A DNA stretch of 5,530 nucleotides, from NCBI GenBank assembly GCA_007134175.1, contig SLLF01000233.1, positions 1-5,530 on the forward strand, written 5' to 3'. Under the pieces are notes generated by a model. That model ran no database searches, was not told where the DNA came from, and saw nothing but the letters and a program-made list of their open reading frames with translations. The stretch's first letter is position 1, and each line of letters begins with the position of its first letter. Position numbers and translations under genes: made by a program. Of the stretch, positions 1-4,743 are shown one piece after another. This DNA is from Kiritimatiellia bacterium (GTDB lineage Bacteria > Verrucomicrobiota > Kiritimatiellia > SLAD01).

Positions 1-39
1 CAAATTCCGCCTCTGGCGCCACCACCGCCTATTCCATGA
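1..39 (+). other. possible 3' end of an upstream gene
   Basis: A reading frame entering from the left edge stops at TGA 37-39, and its last residues are proline-rich. All three forward frames are open at the edge, so the frame of any upstream gene cannot be decided from 36 bases. Codon third positions are not GC-rich in this frame, which argues mildly against it. A GC-rich palindrome at 43-57 follows the stop and precedes the next ribosome binding site, which would suit an intergenic junction. In other bacteria sucrose synthase genes often sit behind sucrose-phosphate synthase or a sugar kinase, but nothing here identifies such a product. Confidence 0.2.
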
Positions 40-42
40 GCC

Positions 43-57
43 GCGCCCCGGGGGCGC
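43..57. repeat. GC-rich palindrome upstream of sucrose synthase
   Basis: Arms GCGCCCC (43-49) and GGGGCGC (51-57) are perfect inverted copies around a single central G. As RNA it would form about six GC pairs with a three-base loop. No T run follows, so it is not a standard intrinsic terminator. It lies between the possible upstream stop at 37-39 and the ribosome binding site at 81-86. Confidence 0.5.
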
Positions 58-80
58 TGACGAGAAACATCCCAGGCCAC

Positions 81-86
81 AAGGAG
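81..86 (+). promoter_or_regulatory. ribosome binding site of sucrose synthase
   Basis: AAGGAG lies 8 bases before ATG 95. This site decides the start. The same frame is open back to the window edge but has no ATG, GTG or TTG between positions 2 and 94. Another ATG at 90-92 is in a different frame and only 3 bases from this site. Confidence 0.85.
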
Positions 87-94
87 AGTATGCC

Positions 95-2530
95 ATGCCG
101 GTTCCCAAGGTCCCGTCCCGTCAAGAAGCCCGCAAAAAAGCCGACACCTTGGAAGATATCCGACAGCTGCTGGCCGCTCAGCGACCGGCCTGCTTCATGT
201 GGTTCAGTCGCCTGCTGGAAAGAGGTGCGCCCTTTCTTCTCCATTCGGACCTGGTCGAATCGTTTGACGCCTTCTGCGACTCGGAAGAAGGGGCGGGTTT
301 AAAGGATACGCCACTACGCAAACTGGTTCATGCGGCACAGGAAGCAGTGCTGCTGAACGAGCAGATCTATCTGGCTGTGCGCACGGGCGTGGGCGTGTGG
401 CGCTATTTTCTGTTCGATGTCGGGGAGATGGATTGCCGTGCGCTCGATGCCGGCGAATTCCTGCAGGCCACTGAACGACGGGTCGAGCAGGACCAGGCAC
501 CGGACGCCCGGGTGCTGGAACTGGATCTGTCGCCCTTTGACCGCGGGTTACCGCGCTTGCGCGATCCCCGCTCGATCGGTAAAGGGGTCGAGTTTCTCAA
601 CCGGCATCTATCCAACGATATCTTCGAGGACACCGCTACCGGCGACGAACGGCTGTTTCGTTTTTTGAGCCTGCACCAGGTCGATGGCCGCCATTTGATG
701 ATCAACCAGCGGATCAAGGGCGTGCAGGATTTGCAAGAGGCCTTGTCGGAAGCCGATACCTTGCTGGCGCGGCAGGGCGGCGATGCGACCTGGGACACCG
801 TGGAACTGGCGTTGAACCAGCTTGGCTTCGAAGCCGGCTGGGGACGGGCGGTAACGCGCATCCGGGAAACCATGGGGTTGCTGTCCGACATCCTCGAAGC
901 CCCGGAACCCAAGGCGCTGGCGGAGTTTCTTTCGCGACTGCCGATGATCTTTAATATTGTGATCTTGTCGCCGCACGGATATTTCGGGCAAGCCGGCGTG
1001 CTGGGCATGCCGGATACCGGGGGACAGGTGGTTTACATTCTGGACCAGGTTCGGGCTCTGGAACGCGAAATGAAGCGCACAATCCACGAGCAAGGGCTGG
1101 ACATCGAGCCGCAACTGCTGATTGTCACCCGCCTGATTCCCGAGGCACAGGGGACCACCTGCGACCAGCACATCGAGGCGGTGACCGGGACAGAACACAC
1201 GCACATCCTGCGCATACCGTTTCGCACCGCGACCGGCGAAATCGTGCCCCACTGGATTTCGCGCTTCAAGATTTGGCCTTATTTGGAACGGTTCGCGGCG
1301 GAGGTGGAACTGGAGATTCGCGCCCAAATGAGCGGGCGCGTCGACTTTGTCATCGGCAACTATTCCGACGGCAATCTTGTGGCCACCCTGCTGAGCGAAC
1401 GCTTGGGTGTGACGCAGTGCAATATTGCGCATGCGCTCGAGAAGACCAAGTACCTGCACTCGGCGCTCTATTGGCAAGACCACGAGGCCGAACACCATTT
1501 TTCCTGCCAGTTTACGGCGGATTTGATTGCCATGAACACGGCGGACTTTATTATCACCAGCACCTACCAGGAAGTGGCCGGCACCGCCGATAGCGTGGGG
1601 CAATACGAAAGTTACGGCTGCTTCACCCTGCCGGGATTGTACCGGGTTCTTAAAGGAATAGACGTGTTTGACCCTAAATTCAACATTGTTTCCCCGGGTG
1701 TCAACGAGGAGGTCTTCTTCCCCTACAGCGCCAGCGACCGTCGCATTGCGGATATCCGCCTGGCTGCGGAGGAGCTGGTCTATGGCGACCCGGGCGAGGC
1801 GGCGCGTGGACAACTGCAAGAGCGGGAAAAGCCCATCATTTTCACTATGGCGCGACTGGATCCGGTCAAGAATGTGCGGGGTTTACTCGAGTGGTATGCC
1901 GGGAACAAGGATCTACAGGCCAAGGCTAATCTGTTGATTGCGGGAGGATATGTGAATCCGGAACGGTCGCGCGACGCAGCGGAGCGCGATCAGATCGAGC
2001 GGATGCACCGTGTGCTCGACGAACACGACCTGGCCGGTTGTGTGCGCTGGGTGGATATGCAAACCGACAAGAACCGGGTCGGTGAATTGTATCGGCTGGT
2101 GGCCGATACCCGCGGCGTGTTTGTGCAGCCGGCCCTGTTCGAGGCGTTCGGGTTGACCGTGCTGGAGGCCATGGCCACCGGCCTGCCCACGTTCGCCACC
2201 TGCTATGGCGGCCCGCTGGAGATCATCGAGCACGGCAAATCCGGCTTCCACATCGACCCCAATCACGGTGCCGCCGTGGCCGATACCCTGTGTGTTTTTT
2301 TCGAGCAATGTGACCAGGATTCCGACCACTGGATGACGCTATCCCAAGGCGGTATCGACCGCGTGCACGAACGCTACACCTGGAGCTTGTACGCACAGCG
2401 GTTGCTGACCCTTTCCCGCATCTACGGTTTTTGGAAACACATATCCGGTATTCGCCGCGAGGCGACGCGACGCTACCTGGAGATGTTCTACCAACTCATG
2501 TATAAGCCGCGCGCGGCGGAAGTGGAGTAG
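95..2530 (+). CDS. sucrose synthase (GT4 family)
   Basis: Cytoplasmic glycosyltransferase that reversibly converts sucrose and an NDP to NDP-glucose and fructose. The 811 residues match the full length of bacterial sucrose synthases (about 790-810). Residues 1 to about 270 form the regulatory N-terminal part, including a stretch around 148-170 ([18 protein letters not shown]) typical of the family. The GT-B catalytic halves follow. The donor loop [13 protein letters not shown] is at 306-318, with the Gly309-Gly310 pair. His446 in [11 protein letters not shown] is the catalytic-pocket histidine. Arg587 and Lys592 in MARLDPVKN contact the diphosphate. Glu683 and Glu691 form the E-x7-E motif. 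The C-terminal [10 protein letters not shown] segment (772-781) is also characteristic. In the plant nucleotide-specificity 'QN' stretch before GELYR, Gln656 is present but the Asn position is Val662. No promoter is visible in the 94 upstream bases, so it is probably transcribed from further upstream. It is followed after 9 bases by a PopT-type gene. Identification is secure; ADP versus UDP preference is unknown. Confidence 0.97.
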   Translation: MPVPKVPSRQEARKKADTLEDIRQLLAAQRPACFMWFSRLLERGAPFLLHSDLVESFDAFCDSEEGAGLKDTPLRKLVHAAQEAVLLNEQIYLAVRTGVGVWRYFLFDVGEMDCRALDAGEFLQATERRVEQDQAPDARVLELDLSPFDRGLPRLRDPRSIGKGVEFLNRHLSNDIFEDTATGDERLFRFLSLHQVDGRHLMINQRIKGVQDLQEALSEADTLLARQGGDATWDTVELALNQLGFEAGWGRAVTRIRETMGLLSDILEAPEPKALAEFLSRLPMIFNIVILSPHGYFGQAGVLGMPDTGGQVVYILDQVRALEREMKRTIHEQGLDIEPQLLIVTRLIPEAQGTTCDQHIEAVTGTEHTHILRIPFRTATGEIVPHWISRFKIWPYLERFAAEVELEIRAQMSGRVDFVIGNYSDGNLVATLLSERLGVTQCNIAHALEKTKYLHSALYWQDHEAEHHFSCQFTADLIAMNTADFIITSTYQEVAGTADSVGQYESYGCFTLPGLYRVLKGIDVFDPKFNIVSPGVNEEVFFPYSASDRRIADIRLAAEELVYGDPGEAARGQLQEREKPIIFTMARLDPVKNVRGLLEWYAGNKDLQAKANLLIAGGYVNPERSRDAAERDQIERMHRVLDEHDLAGCVRWVDMQTDKNRVGELYRLVADTRGVFVQPALFEAFGLTVLEAMATGLPTFATCYGGPLEIIEHGKSGFHIDPNHGAAVADTLCVFFEQCDQDSDHWMTLSQGGIDRVHERYTWSLYAQRLLTLSRIYGFWKHISGIRREATRRYLEMFYQLMYKPRAAEVE

Positions 2531-2539
2531 GGGGGCGTT

Positions 2540-3478
2540 ATGCCAATAGCAACCGGCAAGCGGCGCGGCAAAGACTACGCCTATTTGGCGTTCAGCGGCG
2601 CGGCCATGGGGGCGGCGGACGTGGTGCCGGGCGTATCCGGCGGAACCATGGCTTTTATCCTCGGGGTCTACGAGGAACTGATCCATACCATCAAGGCGAT
2701 CAATCTCGATTTTGTGCGCCTGTGCGGGCAGTGCCGATTCCGGGCCGCCTGGCGTCACGTCAACGGTGATTTCATCGTGTCGTTGGGCGGGGGACTGGCG
2801 GTGGCCATCCTTGCGCTCGCGCGCCTGCTGGGCTGGCTGCTGGAGACGCATCCGGAATTGCTGTACGCCTTTTTCTTCGGCTTGGTGACCGCTTCCATTG
2901 TGGCCATTAGCGCCCATGTGCGCTGGTGCCCGGCCCTGTGCGGTACGCTGCTGTGCGGAACGGGGCTGGCCTACATCGTGGTCGGGCTGGTACCGCTCGA
3001 TATGCCCAGCGATCCACTCACGCTTTTTCTGAGCGGAGCCCTGGCTATTTGCGCCATGATTTTGCCGGGTATCTCCGGTTCGTTTATCCTGCTGATCCTC
3101 GGTCAATACGCGACCATTATCAACGCCGTCAGCACGCTGGAATGGCGGGTGCTGCTGCCGGCGGCCCTGGGGATGATAGTGGGCCTGTTGTCGTTTGCGC
3201 GACTGCTGAGCTGGTTGTTGAAACATTATCACCAGGTCACCGTTGCTTTGCTGGTGGGATTCATGCTCGGCTCCTTGCGTCGTATCTGGCCGTTCAAGGA
3301 ACCGCTCGAGTGGATGGAGAACCGCCACGGGGAATGGGTGGCGATCCGCGAGGTAAATAGCTTGCCGGATAGCAGCGATCCGTTGGTGTGGTGGGCCTTG
3401 GGACTGGCGGTGCTAGGCTTTGCGGTGATCATGGCACTGACCCGCGTCTCCCGTCACCTGCGCGGGGAGGCGGGGTAG
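2540..3478 (+). CDS. popT: DUF368 / PopT-type undecaprenyl-phosphate translocase
   Basis: Inner-membrane protein of 312 residues with about eight hydrophobic segments (roughly 15-45, 78-102, 107-127, 130-152, 160-190, 203-225, 232-250, 282-302). Two related signature segments mark the family: ADVVPGVSGGTMAFILGVYE (26-45) and MILPGISGSFILLILGQY (173-190). Both share PG(V/I)SG, consistent with two inverted-repeat halves. DUF368 proteins (PopT) have been shown in other bacteria to move undecaprenyl phosphate across the membrane, supporting cell wall and surface glycan synthesis; that role is assigned here by family. A polar loop lies at about 250-281. The start ATG follows the sucrose synthase stop by 9 bases, with a G-rich run at 2530-2535 as a poor ribosome binding site, so translational coupling is likely. 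The family call is firm; transport direction and substrate in this organism are inferred. Confidence 0.92.
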   Translation: MPIATGKRRGKDYAYLAFSGAAMGAADVVPGVSGGTMAFILGVYEELIHTIKAINLDFVRLCGQCRFRAAWRHVNGDFIVSLGGGLAVAILALARLLGWLLETHPELLYAFFFGLVTASIVAISAHVRWCPALCGTLLCGTGLAYIVVGLVPLDMPSDPLTLFLSGALAICAMILPGISGSFILLILGQYATIINAVSTLEWRVLLPAALGMIVGLLSFARLLSWLLKHYHQVTVALLVGFMLGSLRRIWPFKEPLEWMENRHGEWVAIREVNSLPDSSDPLVWWALGLAVLGFAVIMALTRVSRHLRGEAG

Positions 3479-3557
3479 AAACACCGTGGCGGGCGGGAAC
3501 GCCTGACGCATGTCTTTCCCGCAGGGATCATTGGCCGGCGGCCTTGTCTACTGCCCA

Positions 3558-3615
3558 TAACCGTAATCGCACGCGTTTGCCGAGGGCGGATCGAATACGC
3601 GTACGATTACGATTA
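3558..3615. repeat. 18-bp inverted repeat between convergent genes
   Basis: The left arm TAACCGTAATCGCACGCG (3558-3575) and right arm CGCGTACGATTACGATTA (3598-3615) are inverted copies matching at 16 of 18 positions, with a 22-base spacer. Both mismatches are C opposite A in a plus-strand RNA but become G-U wobbles in a minus-strand RNA. A transcript running out of the minus-strand gene would therefore form an unbroken 18-bp stem. No T run follows on either strand. Confidence 0.75.
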
Positions 3616-3619
3616 CAAG
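3596..3619 (+). repeat. TACGAN-type hexamer array, copy 1
   Basis: Four consecutive hexamers TACGCG, TACGAT, TACGAT and TACAAG occupy 24 bases. The array overlaps the right arm of the 18-bp inverted repeat. An oppositely oriented CGTAATCG is at 3562-3569. A second array of the same type is at 4566-4589. Confidence 0.7.
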
Positions 3620-3632
3620 CATGATTCCGGTA

Positions 3633-3655
3633 GGGGGCAATTATGGATTCCCCCC
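3633..3655. repeat. short hairpin downstream of the minus-strand gene
   Basis: GGGGGCAAT (3633-3641) pairs with ATTCCCCCC (3647-3655) over 9 positions with one C-C mismatch and a 5-base loop. It starts 18 bases beyond the stop codon of the minus-strand gene. It may mark that gene's 3' end, but it is not followed by a T run in the minus-strand direction. Confidence 0.5.
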
Positions 3656-3673
3656 AAACTTCGGTGTAACGCC

Positions 3674-4174
3674 TTATTCGCGGTCGCGGCGCTCGCGGGG
3701 GCGACGGCCTTCGCCCATCTGTTCAGCAGGCCGCCGCGGACGCTCCATACGCTGCTCGCGTGGCGGTTCGCGCACGGGGCGTTCCCGGCGATATTCCGGT
3801 CCGGACTCGCGCGGGGACCGTTGCTCCCGTTCGCGATCCCAGCGTGGCATGGGGTCGCCGCTGTCACGTCGCGCCACAAAGCGCCGGACCCGCTCCTCCT
3901 CCATGCGTGTCCGGATACGGGCAGCTTGCCGCAGGGCCCGGATCAACTCCTCCTCAGTGGCATTTTCGTCCTGCATCAAATCCCGGAACCGCTGGCGCGC
4001 GGCTTGATGCTGTTCCCGCAGCTCCTGCAGCGATGCATCCTGGCGCTGGGCCACGCCCTCGGCTCGTGGCCCCCGCCGCCCGCGTTCCGCGCGCGGCGCG
4101 GGCTCCCCGGCTTGCACGGATTGTCCCCCGGCGAGCAGCGCGGCCAATAGACCATATGATAGGTAACGATTCAT
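3674..4174 (-). CDS. exported Arg-rich protein, CpxP/metal-sensor-like
   Basis: A 166-residue protein, probably periplasmic. Residues 1-22 form a Sec-type signal peptide: Asn-Arg near the start, a hydrophobic LLAALLAGG core, and a VQA cleavage site before Gly23. Residues about 45-103 are a charged, helix-favouring stretch (LQELREQHQAARQRFRDLM, then ATEEELIRALRQAARIRTRM). Its pattern recalls the helical hairpins of periplasmic heavy-metal sensor/ZraP/CpxP-like proteins. Only one His (56) and no Cys are present, so metal binding is doubtful. Residues about 104-166 are a low-complexity Arg/Glu/Pro tail, probably disordered. The protein has 41 Arg and no Lys. The ATG is preceded by AGAGGG (complement of 4182-4187) with 7 bases between, which with the signal peptide supports this strand over longer overlapping plus-strand frames. 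It converges on popT and diverges from the dehydrogenase gene. Its specific function is unknown. Confidence 0.75.
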   Translation of the reverse strand: MNRYLSYGLLAALLAGGQSVQAGEPAPRAERGRRGPRAEGVAQRQDASLQELREQHQAARQRFRDLMQDENATEEELIRALRQAARIRTRMEEERVRRFVARRDSGDPMPRWDREREQRSPRESGPEYRRERPVREPPREQRMERPRRPAEQMGEGRRPRERRDRE

Positions 4175-4181
4175 TTTCTTT

Positions 4182-4187
4182 CCCTCT
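4182..4187 (-). promoter_or_regulatory. ribosome binding site of the exported-protein gene
   Basis: Read on the minus strand this is AGAGGG, 7 bases ahead of the ATG at 4174-4172. It supports both the strand and the start chosen for the Arg-rich exported protein. Confidence 0.65.
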
Positions 4188-4197
4188 TGGTTCGGCT

Positions 4198-4216
4198 GAT
4201 GAACACCATGCTCATC
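4198..4216 (-). repeat. hairpin in the 5' leader of the exported-protein gene
   Basis: On the minus strand GATGAGCA and TGTTCATC can pair over 8 positions, including one G-U, around a UGG loop. The stem ends about 10 bases before the ribosome binding site. As DNA it is an imperfect 19-base dyad, so it could equally be an operator. No function is demonstrated. Confidence 0.4.
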
Positions 4217-4340
4217 CCCGCTGACCAGATAACGGGCGTATGGAAAGTTTATTGTGCATGATCCCGTCGCGGCCGCCGCCGGACGCCTGCGCGGGCGTAT
4301 GCTCCGGTTAACGCGCCCGCGAACCTTGTCTCAGAGAACC

Positions 4341-4378
4341 CTTTGTCGTGACCATTGTCGTAATCGGTGGCGACAAAG
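4341..4378. repeat. 13-bp imperfect inverted repeat
   Basis: CTTTGTCGTGACC (4341-4353) and GGTGGCGACAAAG (4366-4378) pair at 11 of 13 positions, plus one G-U in a plus-strand RNA, around a 12-base loop. The loop and right arm include CGTAATCG (4359-4366), the reverse complement of the CGATTACG core of the hexamer arrays. Confidence 0.6.
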
Positions 4379-4425
4379 AACGCGACAGCGCTCCTGAGAG
4401 AACACGGAGATCCGGTGAAGGCGTA

Positions 4426-4492
4426 CGGCGACGCTTACGGACGACGGTGCGGTCCGTTCGTCCACCATAGGCGTCCACGTAAGCGTCGTCCG
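4426..4492. repeat. nested inverted repeats
   Basis: The outer arms GACGCTTACG (4430-4439) and CGTAAGCGTC (4478-4487) are perfect 10-bp inverted copies, extendable outward to about position 4426 and 4492 with a bulge. Inside them GGACGACGG (4439-4447) pairs with CCGTTCGTCC (4454-4463) with one bulged T and a 6-base loop. The two stems share position 4439, so either one loses a pair or they alternate at the base. Confidence 0.6.
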
Positions 4493-4542
4493 TTCTTTCA
4501 TGCCCTCCAAAAGCGATCACCGACCACCTATCACCCTGTATG

Positions 4543-4559
4543 GAGCAGTTCAACTGCTC
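4543..4559. repeat. perfect 8+1+8 palindrome
   Basis: GAGCAGTT (4543-4550), a central C, then AACTGCTC (4552-4559) form an exact dyad. It lies 6 bases before the second hexamer array and about 185 bases upstream of the dehydrogenase start. It could be a dimeric regulator site or a 6-bp RNA hairpin with a TTCAA loop. It matches no operator I can name. Confidence 0.55.
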
Positions 4560-4565
4560 ATCCGT

Positions 4566-4589
4566 TACGAGTACGAGTACGATTACGAA
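4566..4589 (+). repeat. TACGAN-type hexamer array, copy 2
   Basis: Four consecutive hexamers TACGAG, TACGAG, TACGAT and TACGAA. The array has the same unit, the same count and the same orientation as copy 1 at 3596-3619. The oppositely oriented CGTAATCG lies to its left, at 4359-4366. The two arrays lie on either side of the minus-strand exported-protein gene. Confidence 0.75.
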
Positions 4590-4610
4590 GGGGAAGGGAA
4601 ACGATTGGCC

Positions 4611-4659
4611 TTTCCAGGGATTGGAGCGAATTCCGGAGTGATATTCCAACCCTTGGAAA
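4611..4659. repeat. 14-bp bulged inverted repeat upstream of the dehydrogenase
   Basis: TTTCCA (4611-4616), GGG (4617-4619) and TTGGA (4621-4625) pair with TGGAAA (4654-4659), CCC (4650-4652) and TCCAA (4645-4649). This gives 14 pairs with a single bulged A at 4620 and a bulged T at 4653. The loop is 19 bases. The structure ends 84 bases before the start codon and could lie in the leader of the dehydrogenase transcript. Confidence 0.55.
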
Positions 4660-4743
4660 CCACCCGCCTCGCCATCCGCAGCTGCCCGTTCCGTCAATTG
4701 CCGCTTGATTCCGGTGCCGCACCTGTTTAGGGTCTCCGCCATT

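Larger units (their letters stand above)
3479..3673. other. convergent intergenic region with repeats
   Basis: These 195 bases lie between the 3' ends of popT (+) and the minus-strand exported-protein gene. A 7-bp stem (GCGGGAA 3493-3499 with TTCCCGC 3516-3522, loop 16) comes soon after the popT stop but has no T run behind it. Then come an 18-bp inverted repeat, a hexamer array and a short stem near the minus-strand stop, each listed separately. No coding region is supported and no canonical terminator is visible. Confidence 0.6.
4175..4743. other. 569-base divergent intergenic region
   Basis: This region separates the minus-strand exported-protein gene from the plus-strand dehydrogenase gene, so both promoters should lie here. 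No convincing -35/-10 pair was found. Besides the separately listed structures there is an 8-bp GC stem, CGCGGGCG (4290-4297) with CGCCCGCG (4314-4321), loop 16. Inverted repeats recur from about 4290 to 4660. Short open frames crossing it lack ribosome binding sites and family resemblance. One of them merely translates the hexamer array as alternating Tyr and Glu/Asp. A structured RNA or a degenerate repeat element is possible. Confidence 0.55.

Noticed and set aside
2..94. In-frame upward extension of sucrose synthase beyond ATG 95
   Set aside because: The frame is open, but it has no ATG, GTG or TTG in the window, the upstream residues do not resemble the family, and AAGGAG is ideally placed for ATG 95.
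36..302. Plus-strand frame overlapping the start of sucrose synthase
   Set aside because: It overlaps a certain gene for most of its length, lacks a recognisable product, and its start has no proper ribosome site.
608..1819. Long minus-strand frame of 403 codons
   Set aside because: It lies wholly inside the sucrose synthase gene, which has full family conservation; long antisense frames are common in GC-rich genes.
2339..3328. Minus-strand frame of 329 codons
   Set aside because: It is antisense to the sucrose synthase end and popT, has a low-complexity Gln/His/Arg-rich translation, and no family resemblance.
3493..3522. Intrinsic terminator after popT
   Set aside because: A 7-bp stem exists, but the 16-base loop and absence of a following T run do not meet the usual criteria.
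3760..4224. Plus-strand frames over the exported-protein gene (3621-4007, 3760-4224, 3821-4150)
   Set aside because: They have no ribosome sites or domains. The minus-strand reading has a signal peptide, a ribosome site and a coherent helical segment.
3596..4589. CRISPR array
   Set aside because: The repeats are 6-base units in tandem without spacers, and the two arrays are nearly 1 kb apart.
4604..4645. Sigma-70 promoter candidates for the dehydrogenase
   Set aside because: TTGGCC and TTGGAG lack a good -10 box at 16-18 bases; spacing or sequence fails in each combination tried.
3622..4715. Direct repeat TGATTCCGGT at 3622-3631 and 4706-4715
   Set aside because: About fifteen repeated 10-mers are expected by chance in a window of this length, and no flanking similarity was seen.
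4500..4730. Small plus-strand frame containing a YEYEYDYE stretch
   Set aside because: The Tyr/Glu/Asp alternation is simply the TACGAN array translated; there is no ribosome site and the rest has no protein-like pattern.
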